This document shows positions 1 through 7,981 of a DNA stretch of 54,307 bases, piece after piece. Origin of the DNA: Ligilactobacillus salitolerans (GTDB lineage Bacteria > Bacillota > Bacilli > Lactobacillales > Lactobacillaceae); contig NZ_BFFP01000013.1 of assembly GCF_003864415.1 (NCBI RefSeq), forward strand, positions 1 to 54,307, in the 5' to 3' direction. The stretch's first letter is position 1. Each line of letters starts with the position of its first letter. A program made the translations under genes and the position numbers. A model generated the notes under the pieces. The model worked only from the letters and a program-made list of their open reading frames with translations, did not search any database and was not told the DNA's origin.

Positions 1-112
1 CTTCCTTCAGATTCTACCTCGCAATAGACACCCTTGCCTTCGACTTGTGATACCGACCACTACGGCTCACAGCGGACTCACACCGCCTAGTTACTGCCCA
101 TGCCGGGCGCAC
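1..112 (-). mobile_element. Group IIC intron, 5' end (truncated by window edge)
   Basis: Read on the minus strand from base 112, the sequence opens with GTGCGCCCGGCATGGGC and continues through AAGGGTGTC and GAATCTGAAGGAAG. These are the 5' boundary and domain I signatures of bacterial group IIC introns of the Oceanobacillus iheyensis type. The exon-intron border at 113/112 lies four bases past the U-run of the trxA terminator, matching the known preference of group IIC introns for the 3' side of intrinsic terminators. The rest of the ribozyme and any maturase gene lie outside the window, so completeness is unknown. Confidence 0.85.
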
Positions 113-115
113 CAG

Positions 116-150
116 AAAAAGGACACCATCGTCCAGATAATGTCCTTTTT
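116..150 (-). terminator. Intrinsic terminator of trxA, intron target
   Basis: AAAAAGGACA and TGTCCTTTTT form a hairpin. Read on the minus strand it overlaps the trxA stop codon and ends in a U-run. The group II intron 5' end begins immediately after it. Confidence 0.85.
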
Positions 151-466
151 ATTCACTAATTTTTTGTTCCAAATACTGACTTAATGCCTTCTTTGGTTTG
201 TAGCCGGTAATTTTTTCCTTAGCGACCCCATCTTTAAACAAGATCAGCGTCGGGATACTCATGACGTTAAATTGCTGCGCCAGATTCTGGTGTTCTTCCA
301 CGTCAAGCGAAGCAAAATTAATTTGACCAGCAAAATCATCTTCCAATTCCTCTAAAACCGGCTCCAACATATGACACGGTCCGCACCAATCTGCCCAAAA
401 ATCAACCAGAGTCAGTCCATGCGCGGTTGCTTGTGCCAAATTTTCACTTGTGATCTCGACGCTCAT
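149..466 (-). CDS. trxA: Thioredoxin
   Basis: A 105-residue cytoplasmic disulfide reductase of usual thioredoxin length. The WCGPC active site is at residues 27-31, preceded by the VDFWA strand, and the cis-proline motif SIPT is near residue 72. It reduces protein disulfides using thioredoxin reductase and NADPH; the reductase is not in this window. The start ATG has an AGGTGA ribosome site that overlaps the stop codon of the upstream HAD gene, so the two are probably co-transcribed. Family assignment is firm; paralogue number cannot be judged here. Confidence 0.95.
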   Translation of the reverse strand: MSVEITSENLAQATAHGLTLVDFWADWCGPCHMLEPVLEELEDDFAGQINFASLDVEEHQNLAQQFNVMSIPTLILFKDGVAKEKITGYKPKKALSQYLEQKISE

Positions 467-474
467 AAAATCAC

Positions 475-1302
475 CTATTCTTCCTCGTTAAAGATAAACT
501 TGTTGATTACTTCCGCGATCGCATCGTGGTTATTGTCGGCTTGCGTGATATAGTCGGCTTCAGCTTTGACAAAATCACGGCCGTTGGCCACACTGACACC
601 CAGACCAGCGGCTTTGATCATCGGCAGATCGTTGCTGTTATCACCAATAGCGATCACTTCACTAGGTTTGATCCCTAATTTCTTAGCCAAAGCCATCGTG
701 CCCCGACCCTTATCAGCGGTCGGATCATTGAACTCGATATAGCGGTCCGAAGAAAAGGTAATGTTTAAGGCAAAATCAACGTGACTTTCAACATAATCGC
801 GCATCGACAGGCGACCGGCCTCATTTGCAATATTAAAGATAATCTTGGTGATCGGTGTATCTTGCAAGAACTTGATGTTATTTTCACGCATCAGTTTCCA
901 GCCATCGACCCGGCCATCCAGATAATCTTTTTCATTTTGGTTCATATTCCAGATATAAAGTTCATCGACGGTATAAACGTGGATGCAGGCTTTTTCGTTC
1001 ATCCCGATCTCAAAGAGCTGATTGACGATTTCATATGGCAGCCCATTGACTTGCAAAACTTTATTCTCTTTATTTTCGATGATCGCACCGCCATTATAGG
1101 AAATGACATACTGATCTTCTTTTTGACTGAGACCCATTTGGATCAAGTTATCCTGAATACTCAAGAAGCTCCGTCCCGTATTAGGCACGAAATGCACCCC
1201 GGCAGCTGTCGCGCGTTTGATTGCCGCTTCAGTCTTGGGGGTAATTTTCTTAGCATCAGAGAGTAAAGTTTCATCCATGTCGCTCGTAATCAATTTGTAC
1301 AT
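475..1302 (-). CDS. Cof-type HAD-IIB family phosphatase
   Basis: A 275-residue haloacid dehalogenase superfamily hydrolase. Motif I is SDMDETLL at the N-terminus (nucleophile Asp plus general acid Asp), and the Mg-binding motif IV is GDNSNDLPMI near residue 220. The large insert between them is the C2 cap of Cof-type enzymes. Family members dephosphorylate sugar phosphates, phosphorylated cofactors or similar small molecules; the substrate cannot be read from sequence. The stop codon sits 9 bases before the trxA start, suggesting one transcript. Confidence 0.9.
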   Translation of the reverse strand: MYKLITSDMDETLLSDAKKITPKTEAAIKRATAAGVHFVPNTGRSFLSIQDNLIQMGLSQKEDQYVISYNGGAIIENKENKVLQVNGLPYEIVNQLFEIGMNEKACIHVYTVDELYIWNMNQNEKDYLDGRVDGWKLMRENNIKFLQDTPITKIIFNIANEAGRLSMRDYVESHVDFALNITFSSDRYIEFNDPTADKGRGTMALAKKLGIKPSEVIAIGDNSNDLPMIKAAGLGVSVANGRDFVKAEADYITQADNNHDAIAEVINKFIFNEEE

Positions 1303-1374
1303 AATTAGCCAACTTTCTTTAGTTTTAGCTTACATTCTCCTCTTTTTAATCTACCGTACTCTTGCAAATAATTC

Positions 1375-1407
1375 AAGGTCGGCCTCCCACTTACAGAGAC
1401 CGACCTT
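1375..1407 (-). terminator. Terminator after the TerC-family gene
   Basis: AAGGTCGG and CCGACCTT form an 8-bp stem 5 bases past the stop codon of the TerC-family gene. On the minus strand it is followed by an A/T-rich tail rather than a clean U-run. Confidence 0.7.
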
Positions 1408-1411
1408 GTGT

Positions 1412-2152
1412 TTAAGCTCGATTATTTTTGATTCGGTTCACCACGATCGCACCAAGGATCGAGACCAGTACGATCACACCAAACAAAACAGCCGGAATTT
1501 CGATGTCAATTGCTGGGATCGTCAGGAATAATTTGATAGCGATCAAGGCAATTAGCCCATAGGCGACAGTTTCCAATTCCGGAACAAGCTGCAGCAGCCG
1601 CATGATAACTTCGGCTACCCCACGCATGGCCAAGATCCCGAAAATCCCGCCAAGCAAAACGATCACCGGATTAGGCGAGATCGCCAAGGAGGCTAAGATC
1701 GAGTCGATCGAAAAAACGATGTCCATCATTTCGATCGAGACCACAACCGACCAGAATGGCGACAGCCAAGACTTGCGTTCCTTTTTCTGCTTACTCTTGT
1801 GCTTGTCGTGCGGGTGAGCCCGGCCGTAAAAATGTTTGACCGACAAATACATCAAATAGGCAGCACCCAGGACCTTGATCTCCCAGAAATTGATCAGATA
1901 AGTTCCGACCCCGATCAGGATGAAGCGAAAGAAATAAGCGCCCCAGATCCCGTAAAAAAGCGATTTTTCCTGCTCTTTTTTAGTCGGCAGCTTTTGCGTC
2001 TGCGCGGCCAGCACAATGGCATTATCAACTGAGAGCAGACATTCGATCAGAACCAGCGACAAGATGATCATCCAGTCTTGCCCGGATGAGATCACTGTTT
2101 CCCAGTTGTGTAAGTCAAAAAAAGGTCCGTATAAGTTTTTAATTAGTGACAA
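1412..2152 (-). CDS. TerC family integral membrane protein
   Basis: A 246-residue membrane protein with about seven hydrophobic segments and the TerC signature of acidic residues inside membrane segments (ECLLSVDNAIV near the N-terminus, EMMDIVFSIDSI near residue 140). Family members in Bacillus (YceF, YkoY) are linked to manganese efflux and metalation of exported proteins. Tellurite resistance is only the historical name. Translation starts at a TTG: GAGAGGAT lies 7 bases upstream and no better ATG exists. The upstream 320 bases hold a 7-bp tandem repeat and two structured elements, which may carry regulation; neither shows the yybP-ykoY manganese riboswitch consensus. Confidence 0.88.
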   Translation of the reverse strand: MSLIKNLYGPFFDLHNWETVISSGQDWMIILSLVLIECLLSVDNAIVLAAQTQKLPTKKEQEKSLFYGIWGAYFFRFILIGVGTYLINFWEIKVLGAAYLMYLSVKHFYGRAHPHDKHKSKQKKERKSWLSPFWSVVVSIEMMDIVFSIDSILASLAISPNPVIVLLGGIFGILAMRGVAEVIMRLLQLVPELETVAYGLIALIAIKLFLTIPAIDIEIPAVLFGVIVLVSILGAIVVNRIKNNRA

Positions 2153-2167
2153 TCAAGGTATCCTCTC

Positions 2168-2204
2168 TGTGTTTAGTGTTTAGTGTTTAGTGTTTAGTGT
2201 TTTG
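2168..2204. repeat. 7-bp tandem repeat (TTTAGTG)
   Basis: Four consecutive TTTAGTG units plus partial ends lie about 15-50 bases upstream of the terC start, inside its likely 5' leader. Such tracts can change copy number by slippage. Confidence 0.85.
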
Positions 2205-2231
2205 GGGTTGAGTTGGTGCTGAGGTGTTTAT

Positions 2232-2355
2232 AGTCGGGTTCCGCATGGCAGAAGATTGTGCTTAACCAACTTCAACCATCAATGCTGAAAAACGCATTGC
2301 TGGTCGAAGTCTGTTAATGCTCATCTTCTGAACGCCATGTTCCACCCTGTTTTTT
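2232..2355. repeat. Structured intergenic element, copy 1
   Basis: 124 bp. It begins AGTCGGGTTCCGCA and ends in CCACCCTGTTTTTT on the plus strand. GGGT/ACCC closes the element around nested complementary arms (CAGAAGAT with ATCTTCTG; GACTTCGACC with a near-complement), giving one long hairpin. The T-run at the plus-strand end looks terminator-like. It directly abuts a second copy with the same ends but mostly different arms. Class unknown. Confidence 0.7.
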
Positions 2356-2480
2356 AGTCGGGTTCCGCAAACCAGCCACTTCCGCTTATCTAACTCACCC
2401 ATCATGACGCTTAAAACCGCGTCATAATAGGTGAGTCCGATAATGCTCGGTGCCTACCCGATTTGCTCCACCCTGTTTTA
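2356..2480. repeat. Structured intergenic element, copy 2
   Basis: 125 bp, sharing with copy 1 the termini AGTCGGGTTCCGCA and CCACCCTGTTTTA and an internal TAATGCTC. The long arms differ in sequence but remain self-complementary (ACTCACC near GGTGAGT; ATGACGC with GCGTCAT). Its right end overlaps the stop codon of the XRE gene. Two adjacent copies with conserved ends and covarying arms suggest selection on structure. Confidence 0.7.
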
Positions 2481-2888
2481 TTGGTCCAACGGCAGTGTGA
2501 CCTGGGCCGAGTCCTTTTGCTCTTCGTCTTTTGGCGGGTATTTGGCACGCAGATACCCTTTGATCATTCCATAAACCGCATTGCGGTCCTCCGTATCCAA
2601 CGTTTTTCCGTTGAAGCGCAGGCGTGAATTGGATGCAAACAGATCTTCAATTTCAAAATCGTCGTAGTCGCGCCCCATCAGAAAATCAAGCGAAACATTG
2701 AAGTATTCTGCTAATTTGACTACCTCTACATACGAAGGGCGGTTAACTCCGCGCTCCCAAGAGCCGATCTGGTGCCCGGTATTACGCCGGTCTGCCGGTT
2801 GGTCCGCTTCCTTGTTCAATTCTTTTGCTAAAGCTGGCAAAGACAACCCCCGCCCCTGGCGCAGAGCCCTTAACCTAACTGGAAACAT
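2478..2888 (-). CDS. XRE-family transcriptional regulator
   Basis: A helix-turn-helix protein of about 136 residues. An N-terminal XRE domain (residues ~3-70: LRALRQGRGLSLPALAKELN followed by IGSWERGVNRPSY) is followed by a short C-terminal tail without a recognisable ligand domain. I prefer the ATG at 2888, which has AGGTGA 5 bases upstream; a GTG at 2897 would add three residues. It lies 18 bases downstream of the PHP phosphatase gene on the same strand and is probably co-transcribed. Targets are unknown. Confidence 0.88.
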   Translation of the reverse strand: MFPVRLRALRQGRGLSLPALAKELNKEADQPADRRNTGHQIGSWERGVNRPSYVEVVKLAEYFNVSLDFLMGRDYDDFEIEDLFASNSRLRFNGKTLDTEDRNAVYGMIKGYLRAKYPPKDEEQKDSAQVTLPLDQ

Positions 2889-2906
2889 CACACTCACCTG
2901 CCTTTT

Positions 2907-3683
2907 TTAGAAGAACAAAAACCGTTTTTTCTTACGGATCGGCGCATAATCATGGGCCGCCACATACTCACCGTTGATCAGATTTTCCGCATTCGACTCA
3001 AAAGCCGCCGCCTTCTCCGTGCCAAAATCATGTGCGATCTGCTCGAGCGCTTCGCCCAAGACGAACTTGCGTCCTTGCAGAGCATGCGCGTCGGATGCCA
3101 CGATCTGGACCAGGTTATTTTCAACCATCTGGTGAGCGATCTTGGCAACGTGATCACCGAAGCCGCCAACATAACTCGTCGCTGTGACCTGAGCCAAGGC
3201 CCCATTTTGAATGAAACCATACAAAAGATCCAAGTCGTTTTGAATCCCTTTATTTCGCTCTGGATGGACGATCACTGGTGTTGTACCGTGCTTTTTTAAA
3301 TCAAAGATCACCCGATCGGCATAACGCGGTACCTCACCGTGCGGAAATTCCAGCAGCATATACTTTTTAGTTTCATCGATCCCCAGCAGATCATCATAAT
3401 GGTCTAACAGATCACCATTAATATGCACTTCCTGGCTGGGAAAAACAGTCAACGGGATCTGCCGCTGATCCAATTCAGCTTGAAATTTATCAGCTGCTTG
3501 AACTACTTGCTGGGCATGATTGACGTAATCATTATCTAAATGATGCGGCGTTGCCAAGATATGCGTAACGCCATCGCGCACTGCCTCGTTTGCCAGAGCC
3601 AGGGAGCTTTGCAGGTCGGGCGACCCATCATCGATCCCGGGTAAAATATGACAGTGTAGATCAACAATCTTATTAAATTCCAT
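2907..3683 (-). CDS. PHP-type tyrosine-protein phosphatase (CpsB/YwqE family)
   Basis: 258 residues. Metal-binding motifs of the polymerase and histidinol phosphatase fold are all visible: DLHCHILPGIDDG at the N-terminus, ATPHH, SQEVHI, VIVHPERN and ASDAHA. This subfamily (CpsB, YwqE) removes phosphate from the tyrosine kinase tail that controls capsule or exopolysaccharide export. Its usual partners (CpsC, CpsD and glycosyltransferases) are absent here, so the gene stands alone with an XRE regulator. The C-terminus is very basic (KKKRFLFF). The ribosome site AAGGGGAG supports the start. Confidence 0.9.
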   Translation of the reverse strand: MEFNKIVDLHCHILPGIDDGSPDLQSSLALANEAVRDGVTHILATPHHLDNDYVNHAQQVVQAADKFQAELDQRQIPLTVFPSQEVHINGDLLDHYDDLLGIDETKKYMLLEFPHGEVPRYADRVIFDLKKHGTTPVIVHPERNKGIQNDLDLLYGFIQNGALAQVTATSYVGGFGDHVAKIAHQMVENNLVQIVASDAHALQGRKFVLGEALEQIAHDFGTEKAAAFESNAENLINGEYVAAHDYAPIRKKKRFLFF

Positions 3684-3797
3684 TTCAACGACTCCCCTTT
3701 TCTGAAACTATTTAAATTTAGTATACACTATTGCAAACAGATTTGGCGTTAAATTGCGTATTTATATGTAGTAAGTAATTTCAAGGAGCTGAATTAA

Positions 3798-4778
3798 ATG
3801 AGACAGAAAAATTTGGAACTACAATTTTTAGAAACGCTTTGTCGCCGAACCCAGTTAGATACTAAAGAGGAAAATCAGCTATATCGTTTGCAGCAAGGCT
3901 TTACAGGTGAATGTCAGGTCGACCAATTGATCAAACGTCTGCCCAAGCACCCATTTGTGCTGGACGATTTAAATATCCAATTTGGTCAAAAAGTTACTCA
4001 GATCGACAAATTGGTACTGGTCGGTCAGACACTTTATCTGCTTGATGTCAAAGATTATCAAGGCAAATACACTTATCAAGCCGGCAGCTGGTATCATGAC
4101 GGCAAAATTCTGACCGGTAATATTTTAAGCCAGATCGACCGTGCCCGCGACATCTTAGCCCGAATTTTGCTAGATAATAACCTGAGTCTGACGATCGAAC
4201 CGGTGATCATTTTTGTCAACCCAGCAGTCCAACTGGAGATTGACGACCCAGCCAGTCATACTATCAAACGTCTAGGCGAATTTGCCGACTGGTTTGAACA
4301 GCGGACCACAGCACATAGGGACCCGGCTGTGGAGCAGCGTTTAGTTGTGGTGCTTAGCAAATACCAGATCCCAGCAGTTGCACCAAAAGCCGACTTTAGT
4401 CAGCAGACTCACAGAAGTTTGCATCCGGGGATCTGCTGCCCGCACTGCCACAATTTCGCTTTGGTCCAGAAACGATACAGCCTGTACTGTCCACGCTGTC
4501 GGAGTTTCGAACCCAAAGAGCAGGCGTATGTCCGCACTATTTGCGAGTACGGCGTGCTGTATTTTAAGCAGGACCTGCGACGCAAGGAGTTGTTCGCATT
4601 TTTTGGGGAAGAGTATAACAGACGATATATTGAAGTTTGCTTAAAAAAATTCTTTAAAAGCTCTGGGTTTCATGGCAGAAGTTCATACTATATAAATGAA
4701 GGGCAAGAGTTTCGCTATTTATTTGCTAACCAAATGACTTACTTCAAATCTTTACAAAAACGAATCTCATGGCGCTGA
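3798..4778 (+). CDS. NERD domain protein with zinc ribbon
   Basis: 326 residues. A nuclease-related NERD domain occupies roughly residues 35-170, with the nuclease-like core IDKLVLVGQTLYLLDVKDYQG (Asp and Asp-x-Lys pair). A zinc ribbon follows at about 210-240 (CCPHCH then CPRCR), and then a basic C-terminal region that may bind nucleic acid. NERD proteins are predicted Mg-dependent nucleases of unclear role. AAGGAG lies 9 bases before the ATG. The gene diverges from the PHP gene and is followed by a tandem repeat array. Confidence 0.82.
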   Translation: MRQKNLELQFLETLCRRTQLDTKEENQLYRLQQGFTGECQVDQLIKRLPKHPFVLDDLNIQFGQKVTQIDKLVLVGQTLYLLDVKDYQGKYTYQAGSWYHDGKILTGNILSQIDRARDILARILLDNNLSLTIEPVIIFVNPAVQLEIDDPASHTIKRLGEFADWFEQRTTAHRDPAVEQRLVVVLSKYQIPAVAPKADFSQQTHRSLHPGICCPHCHNFALVQKRYSLYCPRCRSFEPKEQAYVRTICEYGVLYFKQDLRRKELFAFFGEEYNRRYIEVCLKKFFKSSGFHGRSSYYINEGQEFRYLFANQMTYFKSLQKRISWR

Positions 4779-4798
4779 TCAGCAACTGACTTTGCTTT

Positions 4799-5035
4799 AC
4801 TTACACGAGTTTAATTCCTAATCTCGCGTAACTTCGACTGACTTACGCAAGTTTAGCTCCTATTCTCGCGTAACTTCGACTGACTTACGCAAGTTTAGCT
4901 CCTATTCTCGCGTAACTTCGACTGACTTACGCAAGTTTAACTCCTATTCTCGCGTAACTTCGACTGACTTACGCAAGTTTAACTCCTATTCTCGCGTAAC
5001 TTTGACTGACTTACGTGAGTTTAGATCTGTTTCTC
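4799..5035. repeat. Tandem 42-bp repeat array A (about 5.6 units)
   Basis: Units begin at 4799, 4841, 4883, 4925, 4967 and 5009, all exactly 42 bp apart. The unit core is ACTTACGCAAGTTTA, then CTCCTATTCTCGCGTAACTT and CGACTG. TTACGC and GCGTAA are inverted within each unit and across unit borders. The array fills most of the convergent gap between the NERD gene and panE. No open frame is conserved across units. Confidence 0.92.
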
Positions 5036-5065
5036 CTCCAACTCCAATCGCTACCCTTGCCAAAT

Positions 5066-5105
5066 AAAATAACCGCCATCCCAGCACTTCTCCAGGATGG
5101 CGGTT
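5066..5105 (-). terminator. Terminator of the panE operon
   Basis: AACCGCCATCC and GGATGGCGGTT form an 11-bp perfect stem, with A/T-rich flanks giving ATTTTATTT on the minus strand. Confidence 0.88.
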
Positions 5106-5109
5106 GTAT

Positions 5110-6066
5110 TTATTTGGCACCAAGCAGCTCTTCTTTGGCATGGATCATGGCGGTCAGCAAGTCGCAGTATGGCGTCGGGATCTCGTACTTTCTGCCTTTG
5201 CGCGCAATCGCGCCGTTGATGAAGTCAATTTCTGTCTTGCGTTTGTGCAAAATGAGGTCCTGGTACATCGATGGATAGTGGTCGGCCACTGCCGAATCGT
5301 AACAAGACTCAACGTGTGCCACTAACTCTGACTCATTCAAATCAAGCCCCTCAGCTCGACCAACAGCGACAAATTCACTGACGACCTGCGTCACGATTGC
5401 ATGTGCCGGCGCCATTTGACCGAACTGACCGATGTTGCATTCCAACAAGGCTGTCAAACAATTCATCGTGCCGTTAACACAGGCTTTGCGATAGATCGAC
5501 GCCAAAATATCAGCAGAATAACTGGCATTTAGCCCCGATTTAGAGAGAAATTCTGCCAAATCTCGCGCTGCATCCTCTTGCCCTGGCGCGACATTTTGCA
5601 GTTCAACTGAACCTGTCCCGAACATCTTGACTTTTCCTGGGCCGATTAAGCTGGCTGTCCACATCGTATTACCCAAGAAAATCTGTTCTTTGGCAACATA
5701 TTTTTCCAAAGTTTCGATGTGCCCCAATCCATTCAATAAACACAGGACCTTTGTCTGGGGCCCCAGCACACCTTGAATGTCATGCAGCATTTGCCCCAGC
5801 TGCATCGCTTTAGTAAAAACGATCACCAAGTCAAATTGCTCACCACTTGGAACTTCTGACTGCAGCCAGACCGGAACCTGAAGGCCAACGCCTTTGCCAA
5901 CTCCTTTATCATCCTCGCCCAAATCCGCTTGCAAACCGTTCTTTTTGATCGCCGCCACATGTTCAGGCCAGCCATCGATCAGTGTCAGATCCTCATTGCC
6001 GCCCTGCGTGAGCATCACCGCAAACCGACTACCCATCGCTCCAGCACCCGCAATTGCAATTTTCAC
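5110..6066 (-). CDS. Ketopantoate reductase family protein (2-dehydropantoate 2-reductase)
   Basis: 318 residues. The N-terminal Rossmann nucleotide site is KIAIAGAGAMG (residues 2-12). The KAMQ segment near residue 90 and the C-terminal helical substrate domain contain the family residues KACVNGTMNCLTALLECNIG. The enzyme class reduces 2-dehydropantoate to pantoate with NADPH in CoA synthesis, but lactobacilli carry several paralogues of uncertain substrate, so panE is not asserted. The start is a GTG with GGAGG upstream. Its ribosome site lies within the end of the preceding gene (1-base gap), so it is the last gene of an MFS - pRiA4b-like - reductase transcript. Confidence 0.85.
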   Translation of the reverse strand: MKIAIAGAGAMGSRFAVMLTQGGNEDLTLIDGWPEHVAAIKKNGLQADLGEDDKGVGKGVGLQVPVWLQSEVPSGEQFDLVIVFTKAMQLGQMLHDIQGVLGPQTKVLCLLNGLGHIETLEKYVAKEQIFLGNTMWTASLIGPGKVKMFGTGSVELQNVAPGQEDAARDLAEFLSKSGLNASYSADILASIYRKACVNGTMNCLTALLECNIGQFGQMAPAHAIVTQVVSEFVAVGRAEGLDLNESELVAHVESCYDSAVADHYPSMYQDLILHKRKTEIDFINGAIARKGRKYEIPTPYCDLLTAMIHAKEELLGAK

Positions 6067-6067
6067 T

Positions 6068-6679
6068 TTAAAAGCCTCCTGCTTCTTTGATCATTACATT
6101 AGCTGCTTCTAAATCAAATTCATCTTCGTCCAGATCGTCATCAAAATCCAGTAATCCTTCCAGATCGCCCAGACCTTCCAGGATCCCTGCACCTTTGCCT
6201 TTCAGGACCCGAGGCAGATCTTCATGATCCACTTCAATTTTCGCAACTTTTTCGACTTTCAAACTAACTTCCCAGTCAGCCGTAAAGTCGTACTCAAAGC
6301 GAAATTTACTGCCGACTTGAGCAAAAGTTTCGCTTAACTTAGTGGTCCCTGGTTTGACCAAATTCTGGCTCCAGTGCAGCGTATCCTCCGGATCATCAAC
6401 ACCGAGGTCATAGCCGATATTTTTTATTCTCTCATCAAACGGTCCTAGTTCTGGCAGGCTCGGATCTGCCTTTTGCCGTTGCCGGTATTCCCGCCGAAAC
6501 TGGTCGCCGACAAGTTCCGTTAAGGAATACATATGCTTGCCTTCCATTTCAAAAATCGCCATCAATTGCGCGGCCAGCTGCTTTAGCGTTTGCTCGCCGG
6601 AAACTTCGAATCTGCGCCAGACAGGCGGTTTGGCACCTTTAAGATCTGCACGAAACCGGTACACTTTTTCTTTTGCCAT
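6068..6679 (-). CDS. Plasmid pRiA4b ORF-3-like protein
   Basis: 203 residues. It shows the pattern of the pRiA4b ORF3-like family: an N-terminal beta-alpha region with PPVWRRFEVSG, a middle YDFTADWEVSLKVEKV and a C-terminal GKGAGILEGLGDLEGL. The tail is highly acidic (DFDDDLDEDEFD). The family's molecular function is unknown. Most members carry Cys/Gly motifs near the C-terminus that are replaced here. AAGGAG precedes the ATG. It sits between the MFS and reductase genes. Confidence 0.82.
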   Translation of the reverse strand: MAKEKVYRFRADLKGAKPPVWRRFEVSGEQTLKQLAAQLMAIFEMEGKHMYSLTELVGDQFRREYRQRQKADPSLPELGPFDERIKNIGYDLGVDDPEDTLHWSQNLVKPGTTKLSETFAQVGSKFRFEYDFTADWEVSLKVEKVAKIEVDHEDLPRVLKGKGAGILEGLGDLEGLLDFDDDLDEDEFDLEAANVMIKEAGGF

Positions 6680-6707
6680 CGTTCATTACTCCTTTGACTT
6701 AATCCTA

Positions 6708-7871
6708 TCAGGCTTCCTTAAACTTGTCTAAAGCAAAGGCCAGGACAACGAGCACCATTTGTAAAGCAAATAAGCCGACAAATGCCCCACGGTAACCCGC
6801 CAAAGTGATCACATAGCCGCCAGCGACCGGCCCCAAAGCGACCCCCAGCGTATTGGAGAGACTGCCAAGCGACTGCACGAACGCCCGGTGTTCTCGCCGC
6901 GCATATTTACTGAGTAACAGCGGGATCGTCGGTGTCACCAAGATTTCCCCGGTGGTCAACACGACTAGTCCCAGTACATAGCGCCAGTATTCGCTGGCGT
7001 TGATCACCAGTAAAAAAGACAGGCCATATAAAAATAAGCCCAACATCAAACGGAAACGTTCGACCCAAGGACGATGCGGGAAAAGTCGGTTAAAGACAGG
7101 CTGAAGGACAACGACTTGCGCGGTTGCAATCGTAAATAAGAGACTGTACTTTTGGACCGGGATCCCATGCGAGGTCATTAAAACTGAAATGTTGCTTTCC
7201 CACTGTTCGTAGCTGATACAGGTCAAAAACATAAAAGAACAGAGGATAGCGATACTGCGCGGCGAGCCGCTCTGCACGTTCATCTGCTCAGCAGTTGTTT
7301 CCGAGACGACACTCTCTTCGGCATTTTCTTCAGTTTCGACATTAAAGTATTTGGCAAAAACAAACAGGCCGCTGCCAAATAAAACCGCAGTAACTATGAA
7401 GACCAAGTGGATGCTGAGCGAGTAAATAAAGCCGGCCAGCAAGGTCGCTACACCGAGTCCGATATTAGCCGTCCAGTAATTGTTATTAAAAATATCATGG
7501 TCATTTTCTTGCAAAATAGACATGTAGCCGCTAAAAGCCGCGCGCCACAAACCCTGACCCAAGCCATATAAAGCCAGCAAAACTAGCAGGACCGGCCAAT
7601 TAGGAAAAGCCGCCAGTAAAAGCAAAAAGCAGATCGCACTCATTCCGCCGAGATAGACCAGCGGTTCCTGGCGCCAGCTGTCAAATAAACGTCCGCCGAT
7701 CAGATACCCAACTGCCACCAGACCCGAGTAGAGCAGCAAAGCATAGCCGGCGGTGACCAAGCTCTTGTGGAGATCATTATGAATGTAGAGGGTCATAATC
7801 GGTGTAATTAAACCGCTGCCCATGCTCAGCAAGGTGTTGATCAAGAGAAAAGTTTTGTTTTTGAGCACCAT
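6708..7871 (-). CDS. MFS transporter
   Basis: About 387 residues with some 12 hydrophobic segments and a central cytoplasmic loop (ETEENAEESVVSET region). It shows major facilitator features such as GGRLFDSWRQEP between the second and third segments. Related proteins are drug or metabolite exporters; the substrate is unknown. The frame extends to an ATG at 7895, but GGAGGAGG lies between that codon and the ATG at 7871, which makes 7871 the likelier start. It is the first gene of a three-gene transcript ending at the terminator at 5066-5105. Confidence 0.85.
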   Translation of the reverse strand: MVLKNKTFLLINTLLSMGSGLITPIMTLYIHNDLHKSLVTAGYALLLYSGLVAVGYLIGGRLFDSWRQEPLVYLGGMSAICFLLLLAAFPNWPVLLVLLALYGLGQGLWRAAFSGYMSILQENDHDIFNNNYWTANIGLGVATLLAGFIYSLSIHLVFIVTAVLFGSGLFVFAKYFNVETEENAEESVVSETTAEQMNVQSGSPRSIAILCSFMFLTCISYEQWESNISVLMTSHGIPVQKYSLLFTIATAQVVVLQPVFNRLFPHRPWVERFRLMLGLFLYGLSFLLVINASEYWRYVLGLVVLTTGEILVTPTIPLLLSKYARREHRAFVQSLGSLSNTLGVALGPVAGGYVITLAGYRGAFVGLFALQMVLVVLAFALDKFKEA

Positions 7872-7937
7872 GGGAATTCTAGCCTCCTCCATCAAAAATA
7901 ATCAATGCCACTACTATAATCGTTTTGCCAAGCAAAG

Positions 7938-7966
7938 TAAAAAAGCCGAGTCTTTCAACTCAGCTT
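7938..7966 (-). terminator. Terminator of the PAS/MCP-like gene
   Basis: AAGCCGAGT and ACTCAGCTT form a stem with one G-U pair, followed on the minus strand by a U-run. It lies about 15 bases past the stop codon. Confidence 0.85.
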
Positions 7967-7981
7967 TCCTCACCAATTCCC

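Noticed and set aside
2232-2480. yybP-ykoY manganese riboswitch or T-box
   Set aside because: CAGGGTGGA recalls a T-box end and the terC context a manganese switch, but the order of elements and conserved loops fit neither consensus.
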